Of a DNA stretch of 64,000 nt, positions 35,834 through 43,997 are shown piece after piece. The DNA lies in assembly GCA_024637015.1 (NCBI GenBank), contig JAGXGE010000004.1, positions 372,001 through 436,000 on the forward strand, in the 5' to 3' direction. The translations under genes and the position numbers were made by a program. The stretch comes from Aequorivita sp. GTDB lineage: Bacteria > Bacteroidota > Bacteroidia > Flavobacteriales > Flavobacteriaceae. Each line of letters opens with the position of its first letter. The stretch's first letter is position 1. A model generated the notes under the pieces. That model worked only from the letters and a program-made list of their open reading frames with translations. It had not been told where the DNA came from and did no database searches.

Positions 35834-36988
35834 ATGGATTTTTCAGAAGTAATCGGTCACCAATACATAAAATCACACCTTTTAAAAACCATTGAAAACG
35901 GTCGTATTCCTCACGCGCAGCTATTTTCTGGGGTTAATGGAAGCGGGTTGTTGCCGCTAGCCATTACTTACGCTTCAGAATTATTGTGCAGCAAATATGA
36001 AAAAGGAAGTTCCGAATATCTTTCCTGCAAAAACAAAGTCTCAAAATTAATCCATCCTGATTTGCATTTTGTTTACCCAGTAAATACTAGTGATGATGTA
36101 AAAAAGAATGCGATTTCAGATAATTATGCGGAAGGGTGGCGCAATTTTGTTTTGAACAATCCCTACGCTTCACTTTTTGAATGGCTCCAAAGCATTGGAA
36201 TTGAAAAAAAACAAGGAAACATTAGCAAATTTGAAGCTGAAAATATTTCGAAAAAACTTTCCCTTAAAGCATTTGAAGGAGGGTATAAAGTGATGATTAT
36301 TTGGATGGCCGATAATATGAACGGCGAATGTGCCAACAAAATCCTCAAATTAATTGAAGAACCTTCAGACAAAACTGTACTTCTTTTATTGACCGAAAAA
36401 GAGCAGCAAATAATTACAACCATCCGCTCACGCTGCCAAAAACTGGATATTCCGTTACTTTCTGAAGCTGATATTGCTGAAAGTTTAATTAAACACCAGC
36501 AAATAAAGGAATCACTGGCGTTTCAAACTGCTCGCAGATCAAGGGGTGATTATAACAAAGCCTTACAATTACTGGAAGAAACAGGGGAAGATGAAGTTTT
36601 TGAAAAATGGTTTATAAGTTGGGTGCGGACGGCTTTTAGAGCTAAGGGAAATAAAGCTGCAATCAATAATTTATTGGATTGGAGTGACGAACTTGCTGGG
36701 CAAGGGCGCGAAACCCAAAAGAAATTTCTTTTTTATTGTATCGAAGTTTTTAGACAAGCACTTTTAAAAAACTACAACGCAGACACTCTTTTATTTTTTG
36801 AAGCAAATGATAAATCTTTTTCATTGCCGAAATTTGCGCCTTTTGTGCATCAAAATAACATTTTTGAAATAAATTCTGCCTTGGAAGATGCTTCTTATCA
36901 TATTGAGCGAAATGGAAATGCAAAAATAATTTTTACGGATCTTTCTATAAAATTAACACGGCTAATTCATAAACCCGAAAAAGCATAG
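35834..36988 (+). CDS. holB: DNA polymerase III delta-prime subunit
   Basis: Clamp-loader subunit of 384 residues. It starts MDFSEVIGHQYIKSHL, the AAA+ region holds GVNGSGLLPLA at about 34-44 (Walker A without its lysine, as known for non-ATPase delta-prime proteins), KVMIIWMADNMN near 150 (Walker B-like) and KLIEEPSDKTVLLLLTE with TIRSRCQ (SRC motif) near 172-200. It is transcribed alone, between pgk and a methyltransferase gene in convergent orientation. Confidence 0.9.
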   Translation: MDFSEVIGHQYIKSHLLKTIENGRIPHAQLFSGVNGSGLLPLAITYASELLCSKYEKGSSEYLSCKNKVSKLIHPDLHFVYPVNTSDDVKKNAISDNYAEGWRNFVLNNPYASLFEWLQSIGIEKKQGNISKFEAENISKKLSLKAFEGGYKVMIIWMADNMNGECANKILKLIEEPSDKTVLLLLTEKEQQIITTIRSRCQKLDIPLLSEADIAESLIKHQQIKESLAFQTARRSRGDYNKALQLLEETGEDEVFEKWFISWVRTAFRAKGNKAAINNLLDWSDELAGQGRETQKKFLFYCIEVFRQALLKNYNADTLLFFEANDKSFSLPKFAPFVHQNNIFEINSALEDASYHIERNGNAKIIFTDLSIKLTRLIHKPEKA

Positions 36989-37010
36989 TAAATTCTTATG
37001 ATGTTGGATT

Positions 37011-37033
37011 TAAAATAGATATAATCTATTTTA
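37011..37033. repeat. AT-rich perfect inverted repeat between convergent genes (weak terminator candidate)
   Basis: A 10-bp perfect stem with a 3-nt loop, made almost only of A-T pairs, lies between holB and the methyltransferase gene. A terminator role is plausible by position, but the stem is weak. Confidence 0.35.
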
Positions 37034-37130
37034 GGCTGCGCGTTTTCCGCTCTTTTTAAAGATAATTTTAAAAAAGACAGCGCTGTAACTCTTTTTAAGT
37101 AGAAAATAGCACAGTGGTGCTAAAAACGCC

Positions 37131-37976
37131 TTATTTCACTTTTCTAAAGCAATAAATATGTGAAGAGTATTCTTTTGTGCTTTTTGCTTTTAAATTTGAT
37201 AGAAGTCCGATCCAAATCGCTTTTAAAGAAAATTTACTTCCTTTTTTATATTTTTCAGAAAGTAGGCTCACGTAAAAAGAATCAAAAATCATAGGTTCGA
37301 TTTTTTCAAGTTCAAAATTTTCGGAAAAAAGTTTTTGAATAGATTTTTTCGAAAAATGCCAAAGATGTCGAGGTACATCAAAAGCTGCCCAAAATTTTCC
37401 GTAATGTTTCGCATCAAAGCTTTTAAAGTTTGGAACAGCAATAATTAATGTTCCGTTTGGTTTTACCAGTTTTGATAATTTTATAATTGTTTCTTCTAAG
37501 TTTGGAATATGTTCTAAAACATGCCAAAGTGTAATAACATCAAACTGCTTTCCGTCAAAATCATTTAAAGAACATTTTAATTCAATCCCTTTTTCCGAAG
37601 CTAATTTTACGGCATTTTTATTTGGCTCCATTCCTTGAACCTGCCATCCGATTTCTTTTGCAACTTTTAAAAAATCTCCTGTTCCAGCTCCTATATCAAG
37701 CAAAGAACCAATTCCATTATTTTGACTAAAAATTAATTTGGATTTTTTCTGAAATGACCATTTTTTTACTAATTGATATAAGCTCGAAAACAATCCGCGC
37801 TTTTCATCTGTATGTGAAATATAGTCCTGACTTTCGTAATACTTTGGAAGATCCTCGGTCTTTGGTTGGGGGGAAGTTTTCAGAAAATCTAAACCTGAAT
37901 CATAAATCAAATCAAAAGTTTCGCCAGAAACCAAATAATCCTTTACTAATAAATATTTTTTTTCGTGGTTTTGCAA
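37131..37976 (-). CDS. Class I SAM-dependent methyltransferase (TTG start)
   Basis: A 281-residue methyltransferase with SAM motif I LLDIGAGTGDFLKVAKEIG near residue 92, QGMEPNKNAV near 113 (motif II) and FDVITLWHVLEHIPNLEETI near 145 (motif III; the HVLEH is typical of the Methyltransf_23/11 group). The only possible start of family length is TTG at 37976, since a stop closes the frame 18 bp further up and no ATG occurs until residue ~115. Likely lipid, quinone or sugar methylation; substrate unknown. Its upstream spacer holds parS site 1. Confidence 0.8.
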   Translation of the reverse strand: MQNHEKKYLLVKDYLVSGETFDLIYDSGLDFLKTSPQPKTEDLPKYYESQDYISHTDEKRGLFSSLYQLVKKWSFQKKSKLIFSQNNGIGSLLDIGAGTGDFLKVAKEIGWQVQGMEPNKNAVKLASEKGIELKCSLNDFDGKQFDVITLWHVLEHIPNLEETIIKLSKLVKPNGTLIIAVPNFKSFDAKHYGKFWAAFDVPRHLWHFSKKSIQKLFSENFELEKIEPMIFDSFYVSLLSEKYKKGSKFSLKAIWIGLLSNLKAKSTKEYSSHIYCFRKVK

Positions 37977-38033
37977 GAATAAAGCTTTAGTATATTAAAA
38001 GAATTTAATTGGTGTGCCTAAGCGCAGTTGAAG

Positions 38034-38049
38034 TGTTCCACGTGAAACA
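38034..38049. promoter_or_regulatory. parS site 1 (ParB-binding, candidate)
   Basis: TGTTCCACGTGAAACA matches the consensus TGTTNCACGTGAAACA at all defined positions. It lies in the 79-bp spacer between the mnmG 3' end (stop at 38056-38058) and the methyltransferase start (37976). This sequence is the bacterial centromere motif bound by ParB/Spo0J. Confidence 0.8.
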
Positions 38050-38055
38050 ATGATG

Positions 38056-39927
38056 CTAACGTCCCATATAAACTAAGAGAACCGAAACATCATTTGGAGA
38101 AACCCCGCTTATTCGTGACGCTTGTGAAACCGTAGCGGGTTTAATTTTTGTAAGTTTTTCGCGGGCTTCATAAGACAGTGATTTCAACTTTGAATAATCA
38201 AAAGAGGACGGAATTTTTAAACCTTCTAACCTATTTAATTTATCAGCATTATTTTTTTCCTTGTTGATATATCCCGAGTATTTAACTTGTATTTCCGCTT
38301 GCTCAATCATTTCAGTATCCAAATTATTTTCCTCAATATAGTTTTTCACTGAAGCTATTCCCTTCATGTCTTCCATGGTTACTTCGGGACGAGAAAAGAA
38401 TTTAAACATCTTATCGCTTTGTTCAACTAAAGCAGATTCTCTCGCTTCAAAAATGGGATTGATTTCTTCGGGAACAGCACTTGTTTCTTTAAAAAACTGA
38501 ACAAAAGCTTCTGATTTTTCTTTCTTCTCTTCCATCTTCCGCAGACGTTTTTCACCTGCCAAACCAATCTCAAATGCTTTAGGCGTAAGTCTAAAATCAG
38601 CATTATCTTGGCGCAATAAAGTTCTGTACTCTGCGCGTGAAGTAAACATTCTGTATGGCTCCTCGGTTCCTTTTGTGATAAGGTCGTCTATCAAAACCCC
38701 AATATAAGCCTCATTTCTTTGAAGAATAAAAGATTCTTTTTCTTGAACTTTTAAATGTGCATTTATGCCTGCCATTAATCCTTGCGAGGCAGCTTCTTCA
38801 TAACCTGTAGTTCCATTAATCTGTCCAGCGAAATATAACCCGGAAACCAATTTGGTTTCAAGAGTGTGTTTCAATTGTGTTGGTGGAAAATAATCGTATT
38901 CGATAGCATAACCAGGACGGAAAAACTTTACATTTTCAAATCCTGCAACTTGGCGCAAAGCTTTAAACTGAATATCTTCTGGTAAAGAAGTAGAAAACCC
39001 ATTTATATAATATTCAACAGTGTCCCAACCTTCAGGTTCAACAAAAAGTTGGTGTCTATCTTTATCAGCAAAACGATTAATTTTATCTTCAATTGATGGG
39101 CAATATCTAGGCCCAAGACTTTGGATTGAACCGTTGAACATTGGAGATCTGTCAAAGCCTTCACGCAAAATGTTATGTACCTCCAAGCTTGTGTAGCTCA
39201 TGTGGCAAGAACGTTGATGCTTTAATGGAGCAGTTTGATCAGAATAGGAAAATTTCTCTGGAATTTCATCGCCAGGTTGTTCAATCATTTTGGAAAAATC
39301 TAAAGAACGGCCATCCACTCTAGGTGGGGTTCCGGTTTTCATTCTTCCTGATTCGAACCCTAAATCAAGTAAATCTTGAGTGATTCCAGTTGAAGCTCTT
39401 TCGCCAGCTCGTCCTCCCCCAAATTGTTTTTCCCCAATATGAATTAATCCATTCAAAAAAGTTCCATTAGTAAGAACAACGCTCTTTCCTTTTATTTCTA
39501 AACCAAGCGAAGTTTTAACCCCCTTAATAATACCATTTTTAACAATAATTCCAGAAATCATTTCTTGATAAAAATCAAGATTTGGTGTTTGTTCGAGCAT
39601 TAACCTCCAAGTTTCAGCAAAACGCATTCGGTCACTCTGAACCCTAGGACTCCACATTGCTGGTCCTTTTGATTTATTAAGCATTTTAAACTGAATTGCC
39701 GTCTTGTCGGATACAATCCCACTGTATCCGCCCATTGCATCAATTTCGCGTACAATCTGTCCTTTAGCAATTCCTCCCATAGCAGGATTACAACTCATTT
39801 GTGCAATATTTTGGAGATTCATTGTAACCAACAAGGTTTTTGAACCCATATTGGCAGCCGCAGCGGCAGCTTCAGATCCCGCATGACCAGCACCAACAAC
39901 AATCACATCATACTCGTTTAGAAACAT
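38056..39927 (-). CDS. mnmG: tRNA uridine 5-carboxymethylaminomethyl modification enzyme MnmG
   Basis: FAD-dependent protein of 623 residues that with MnmE modifies U34 of several tRNAs. It shows VVGAGHAGSEAAAAAANMG (FAD motif) at residues 10-28, MSCNPAMGGIAKGQIVREIDA near 43-63, RSCHMSYT near 240 with the catalytic Cys, GYIGVLI-like and PYRMFTSRAEYR near 410 and the C-terminal helical domain with GVSPNDVSVLLVYM. The two parS sites flank it: one 14 bp upstream of its start, the other 7 bp beyond its stop. In many bacteria mnmG is near the replication origin. Confidence 0.97.
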   Translation of the reverse strand: MFLNEYDVIVVGAGHAGSEAAAAAANMGSKTLLVTMNLQNIAQMSCNPAMGGIAKGQIVREIDAMGGYSGIVSDKTAIQFKMLNKSKGPAMWSPRVQSDRMRFAETWRLMLEQTPNLDFYQEMISGIIVKNGIIKGVKTSLGLEIKGKSVVLTNGTFLNGLIHIGEKQFGGGRAGERASTGITQDLLDLGFESGRMKTGTPPRVDGRSLDFSKMIEQPGDEIPEKFSYSDQTAPLKHQRSCHMSYTSLEVHNILREGFDRSPMFNGSIQSLGPRYCPSIEDKINRFADKDRHQLFVEPEGWDTVEYYINGFSTSLPEDIQFKALRQVAGFENVKFFRPGYAIEYDYFPPTQLKHTLETKLVSGLYFAGQINGTTGYEEAASQGLMAGINAHLKVQEKESFILQRNEAYIGVLIDDLITKGTEEPYRMFTSRAEYRTLLRQDNADFRLTPKAFEIGLAGEKRLRKMEEKKEKSEAFVQFFKETSAVPEEINPIFEARESALVEQSDKMFKFFSRPEVTMEDMKGIASVKNYIEENNLDTEMIEQAEIQVKYSGYINKEKNNADKLNRLEGLKIPSSFDYSKLKSLSYEAREKLTKIKPATVSQASRISGVSPNDVSVLLVYMGR

Positions 39928-39940
39928 ATATTATTTTAAT

Positions 39941-39956
39941 TGTTCCACGTGGAACA
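39941..39956. promoter_or_regulatory. parS site 2 (perfect 16-bp palindrome, candidate)
   Basis: TGTTCCACGTGGAACA is the fully palindromic parS variant and matches the parS consensus at 15 of 16 positions or better depending on the lineage. It lies in the 5' leader of mnmG between the -7 element at 39986-39993 and the ATG at 39927, so ParB binding could also affect mnmG expression. Confidence 0.8.
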
Positions 39957-39985
39957 TTTTATTAATTGATTTTTTAAAAGGGGTG

Positions 39986-39993
39986 CAAAATTA
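39986..39993 (-). promoter_or_regulatory. -7 promoter element of mnmG
   Basis: TAATTTTG on the minus strand, exact TAnnTTTG match, giving a leader of about 50 nt that contains parS site 2. No good -33 element is seen. Confidence 0.4.
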
Positions 39994-40036
39994 CAATATT
40001 ATACTAACATTAAGGCAATTAGCTTTTGGAAAAAAA

Positions 40037-40453
40037 TTACATCTTTGACAACCTCTGAAGAGCATCATCTTCTTTCTTACGCATCAAAATTTCATCGTTC
40101 TTGCCCTTGTCTTTATATCCACAGAAATGGAGAATTCCGTGAATCATAACACGGTGTAATTCATCATCAAAATTTGTCTTGAAATCATTGGCATTCTCTA
40201 AAACGCGTTCAACAGAAATATAAATTTCTCCGTTTATTTGCTTTCCAACTTTATAATCAAAACTAATTATATCGGTTAAGGTATCGTGATTCAAAAATTC
40301 CACGTTCAATTTATGAAGTAATGCATCATCACAAAAAACATAAACAATTTCACCCAGCTCAAATCCTTCTGAAACGATAGAATCAGAAATCCATTTTTTT
40401 AAATAAGCTTCGTTTTTAAGCTCAAAACCTGTTTCAAAATTAAAGTCAATCAT
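40037..40453 (-). CDS. ybeY: Endoribonuclease YbeY (rRNA maturation)
   Basis: Single-strand RNA nuclease of 138 residues, implicated in 16S rRNA 3' end processing and 70S quality control. Motifs HDTLTDIISFDY near 53 and HGILHFCGYKDK at 108-119 contain two of three zinc-binding His. The third His of the usual YDH is absent (YKDK), a feature of Bacteroidota YbeY as I know them. Its start overlaps the end of the DUF4175-like gene by 8 bp. Confidence 0.92.
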   Translation of the reverse strand: MIDFNFETGFELKNEAYLKKWISDSIVSEGFELGEIVYVFCDDALLHKLNVEFLNHDTLTDIISFDYKVGKQINGEIYISVERVLENANDFKTNFDDELHRVMIHGILHFCGYKDKGKNDEILMRKKEDDALQRLSKM

Positions 40454-43400
40454 TGCTTTCCTTAAAATATTCCTGTACTTTATTTTTGTAATCCTGGCGT
40501 AAAGGTAATGCCTCGCGGTTCAAAATTTCGGTGGTGTTGAAGTATTTTTTTATCTCTTCGGGCGACAATCTTGTATTGTTTTGAAAATCCCTTTTGTTAG
40601 TTTGTGATTCTCTTCTACTTTCCTGTCCTTGTTCAAGATCTGCTTTGTCTAGTTTTAATAATTCATATTTAAGATTGAGCATTTGCTGCAGTGTATTTTG
40701 ATTAAATCCCTTATCCAGCAATTGTTGTTCAATTCCTTCCATCTTCTTCAATAAATTACCGCCATTTCCCTTTAAACCTTCCTTACTTAATCGATCCTGA
40801 AGTTGATTGCGCAATTCTTGCTGTTGTTTGTATATTTCAAAAATCTCGCCGTTAATGTCCTCGCTATCCCCATTTCCTTCTTTATCACCTCCTTTTTCAT
40901 TTCCTTTTTGCCCATCTCTTCCATTTTCTCCATTCTGACCATCACCGCTCCCTTCGCCTTCGCCTTCTCCTTTTCCTTCACCCTCTCCTTTTTTACCTTT
41001 CTTTCCCTTCTTCATCCCCTCTTTCATTTTTTCACCAAGACTTTCCTGTTTTTGAATAATATCTGGAAGTTGAAATCCACTACCACTACCTTGTCCTGGG
41101 CTTGGCTTTCCCTTTCCAGAACCAGTGCCCATAGCCATGGACATCTGCATTTGCATATTACCCAATATATCACTCAATAAAACAGCCAAATCATTAGCCC
41201 CTGTTATTGTATATTGCTGATTACTAATACCTTGCCTTGATTCGTTTTGCGCTAATCGCTCTAAAGACTTATCAATGTTATATTGAATTTCTGTAAGTGA
41301 AGTGTTTATTTGTGAACCGATTAGTGGTTGGCGAAGCGATAAAGCAAATATGCTGTCGTCAATATGTTCAAAATTAGTTTTAAGGTCATTTTGAGTATTT
41401 AGTTTCTTGCCAAAAATTGGATTGCCATATTCAATTTTTTTGAAAATTTCCATCAAATCTTCTTGTTGAAATGAAAAAACCACCAAATTGTCTACAATCT
41501 GACGGAGCATCTTAACGTCCTCTTCTATTGTTTCAGATTGACCAGATTGCATTTGCATCTGCATGCTTTTACTCATCTCTTTCATTTTCTGGCCAGCCTT
41601 TTTTTGGTTTTTACCAGCTTCGTTAGGTTTTTGTTCCTCTAGTTTATCCGTAGCCTTTTGTTGCTCTTCATCAATCTGCTGTTCGGTTGGTTTGTCTTCA
41701 GGAATATCCATGGGTTTCTTTAAACCTTCATTTTCCCTTTGAAGTTCGTCCATTTGCTTTTTGTAATCTTCAAACTTTTTGTTAAGCTCTTCCTGAGCTT
41801 CTTTGGTATTTTCATCCTCAGGCATATCAGCAAGTTCTTCTTGCTCTTCCCCTAATTCAAAAAGTTCTTCTGCAAGTTTTTCAGCTTTCTTTTCTACATA
41901 ATATCTTTTTGTCAACTCGAGCAACTGTTCAAGATTCTTCTCTTGATTTTTGTTCTGTTTTGAAAGCTTTTCAAGTTTTTCAGTCAACTCCTCCTTTTCT
42001 ATTTTATCCTGCAGTTTTTCAAGTTCGTCAAGCAATTTTTCATTTTCCTTCAAACGTTCCTCGTTTTCGTCCAATCGTTTTTCAAGTTCTTCTTTAAAAG
42101 GATCTTTCTCTTTGTTTTCTGGCTGAAAATTTTCCAACTCCTCCTTCATTTCCTTTGAAAAATTCTTCATCATTTCCTCCTGCTTCTGTTGGCGTTGGAT
42201 GTAATTTTCAAGTTTCTTTTTATCGTTGTAATTAAGTTCGTTCTTTTCTTTTTGAGTTCTAGACAGTTCTTCCAGCGTTTGTTTTCGGTCTTTTAATTCT
42301 TCCAAAGATTTGTCAAGACCCTTTATAGCGTTTTGCTGATTTTGAAGTTGCTCATCCTCCAATTCGTCCTTCGTAAATTTTCTGAAGGAATAAATTCCAG
42401 ATTTAGAGGATTTGAAATTGTGAATGGCATCGTTATCAAAAACCTCAAAATAATACACATAAGAAATGCCTTCTTCCAAAGAAATGTTTCCTGGAAAAGT
42501 ATATGTGAATTGATCGAAATTAGTCTTGTTAAGCGGCAAACTCTGTGTTTTAGCTTGCTTTTCTTCACCTTCGGGAAAATAGACCAATCGAAGCTTTGTA
42601 AGCCCGTAATCGTCCGAAATTTGACCCAAAAAGAAAAACCGCTGTGTATCTATACTGTCTTGTTTAGATTGCACTTCTATTTCAGGGAATTGGTCTTTAA
42701 CAACATTTAATCTGAAGGCAAGATTTTCATAATCCTTCAATTTTTCATTGGAAGTGGTAATGGCGTAATCCAACTTATTATAGACACCTTTTTCAAAATT
42801 GAAGTTTTCACCTTTTGAAGCAAAGGAAAAAGAAGTATCTGCCGTTTTTAAAGTAACTGCGTCTGTATTTTTTGTAGCTACGTTCCATTTAACACGTGTT
42901 CCCTCGGGAATGGTAGCGTTTCCAGTGCTTTTCAAAGCTTCACCCCTTTTCCCTGTATAGGAAGGATAGTCCAGAATCATTTCAAAATTGAGCAGCGAAG
43001 GCGTTTTTAAAACATCCAATGTATATCCACGGGATGTTACTTTATTCGCCCTTAAGCTAAAATCAATAGATTCCAACGGTTGTTGAAATGTATATTCAAA
43101 TAACCCTGGGGCTGTTTGTTGCAAATAGTAAGTTTCGCCGTTATAATTAATGCTGGCATTTTCGGGAATTGCGGTCCCCTTGGTTCTAATTTTTAAGTTG
43201 AAAGGTTTGTTTTCAATAGCGTTCAAATCTTTGTTCATTACAATAAAAGAGAACGGTGCGGGGGGTTCAAAAGCAGTGTCATAATGCACCACCCGTTTGT
43301 AACTGCTGGAAAATATATCTGTTCCACCCAAAACGCTGAAAAGCAAAAACACTAAAACCGGAATGGCTGCGTATTTCAAATATTTCGCATTCTTTTTAAA

Positions 43401-43835
43401 GTTTACGGCACTTTTGAAGGGAACTGGTTGCAGCTCGGTAGCTTTTTGGTCAATACTTGCGACAAGCAATTCACTTTCGCGTTGGTTTTGGTTAAGTTGA
43501 ATTACGTTTAGTAATTTATCACTTACCTGCGGAAAATGTTTGCCGATTATTCTTGAAGCTTCTTCGTAATTAATTCCTTTTTGAAGTTTGAAAAGTTTTG
43601 CAAGCGGGAAGGCAATAAACCGAACAAATAAACCTACTTCAACAATTACAAACGCCCAGAACAGTATGCGTCTTCCCAGTGGATTGAGCCATAGAAAGTA
43701 TTCTACGAGCAACGTTATCAACAAATACAGCAACCCAATGGCGAAAAAAAGGATAGCTCCTTTTATAAGCTCATTGGTGTAGTATTTCTTTATAAATTCC
43801 TCCAGTTTTTGCTGGATGATGCTAAAGGTGCTCAT
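40446..43835 (-). CDS. DUF4175-family giant membrane-anchored coiled-coil protein
   Basis: A 1129-residue protein. Residues 1-70 hold two membrane helices, another hydrophobic helix is near 150-170, and about 190-490 forms beta-rich segments of unclear fold (possibly immunoglobulin-like). From 490 to about 770 there is a very long Lys/Glu-rich coiled coil; 835-930 is more ordered; around 935-990 is a low-complexity G-E-K-G-D-N-rich tract; the tail to 1129 is helical. The family DUF4175 name is recalled, not searched. Function unknown; a periplasmic scaffold or mechanical role is possible. Located between gltX (divergent) and ybeY (co-transcribed, 8-bp overlap). Confidence 0.8.
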   Translation of the reverse strand: MSTFSIIQQKLEEFIKKYYTNELIKGAILFFAIGLLYLLITLLVEYFLWLNPLGRRILFWAFVIVEVGLFVRFIAFPLAKLFKLQKGINYEEASRIIGKHFPQVSDKLLNVIQLNQNQRESELLVASIDQKATELQPVPFKSAVNFKKNAKYLKYAAIPVLVFLLFSVLGGTDIFSSSYKRVVHYDTAFEPPAPFSFIVMNKDLNAIENKPFNLKIRTKGTAIPENASINYNGETYYLQQTAPGLFEYTFQQPLESIDFSLRANKVTSRGYTLDVLKTPSLLNFEMILDYPSYTGKRGEALKSTGNATIPEGTRVKWNVATKNTDAVTLKTADTSFSFASKGENFNFEKGVYNKLDYAITTSNEKLKDYENLAFRLNVVKDQFPEIEVQSKQDSIDTQRFFFLGQISDDYGLTKLRLVYFPEGEEKQAKTQSLPLNKTNFDQFTYTFPGNISLEEGISYVYYFEVFDNDAIHNFKSSKSGIYSFRKFTKDELEDEQLQNQQNAIKGLDKSLEELKDRKQTLEELSRTQKEKNELNYNDKKKLENYIQRQQKQEEMMKNFSKEMKEELENFQPENKEKDPFKEELEKRLDENEERLKENEKLLDELEKLQDKIEKEELTEKLEKLSKQNKNQEKNLEQLLELTKRYYVEKKAEKLAEELFELGEEQEELADMPEDENTKEAQEELNKKFEDYKKQMDELQRENEGLKKPMDIPEDKPTEQQIDEEQQKATDKLEEQKPNEAGKNQKKAGQKMKEMSKSMQMQMQSGQSETIEEDVKMLRQIVDNLVVFSFQQEDLMEIFKKIEYGNPIFGKKLNTQNDLKTNFEHIDDSIFALSLRQPLIGSQINTSLTEIQYNIDKSLERLAQNESRQGISNQQYTITGANDLAVLLSDILGNMQMQMSMAMGTGSGKGKPSPGQGSGSGFQLPDIIQKQESLGEKMKEGMKKGKKGKKGEGEGKGEGEGEGSGDGQNGENGRDGQKGNEKGGDKEGNGDSEDINGEIFEIYKQQQELRNQLQDRLSKEGLKGNGGNLLKKMEGIEQQLLDKGFNQNTLQQMLNLKYELLKLDKADLEQGQESRRESQTNKRDFQNNTRLSPEEIKKYFNTTEILNREALPLRQDYKNKVQEYFKESND
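40860..41030 (-). repeat. Low-complexity coding tract in the DUF4175-like gene
   Basis: Codons for Gly, Glu, Lys, Asp and Asn alternate (GKKGKKGEGEGKGEGEGE and following), giving a purine-rich minus-strand tract with short imperfect G-A repeats. It encodes a flexible, highly charged linker. Confidence 0.7.
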
Positions 43836-43964
43836 AGTTTTGTTTCCCTGTATTCAAAACTTCTAAAATACAATAATATTTTGTGCTAACCACGCCGCAA
43901 ATATTGCTCCAAAAAAAGAAAAAACCACACTGTGCAATAACTTTAAAATGCGATTACAGAATTG

Positions 43965-43972
43965 TACCTTTG
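43965..43972 (+). promoter_or_regulatory. -7 promoter element of gltX
   Basis: TACCTTTG, exact match, with a TTTA at 43942-43945 about 19 bp upstream as a weak -33. It lies inside the longest possible gltX frame (from 43962), which is why the ATG at 43998 is taken as start. Confidence 0.5.
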
Positions 43973-43997
43973 CCAATTAATAAAAAGAATACAGATT

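Noticed and set aside
35834-36988. Broken ATPase in holB (no Walker A lysine)
   Set aside because: Delta-prime subunits are known to lack a working Walker A, so this is expected.
40803-41180. Long plus-strand frame antisense to the DUF4175-like gene
   Set aside because: Its Phe/Ser/Leu-rich composition is the mirror of the G-E-K repeat tract; no start signal or family feature.
42333-42710. Second long frame antisense to the DUF4175-like gene
   Set aside because: Shadow of the Lys/Glu-rich coding strand with no domain or regulatory evidence.
43962-43997. N-terminal extension of gltX
   Set aside because: The extension contains the -7 promoter element, and the family start is the ATG at 43998.
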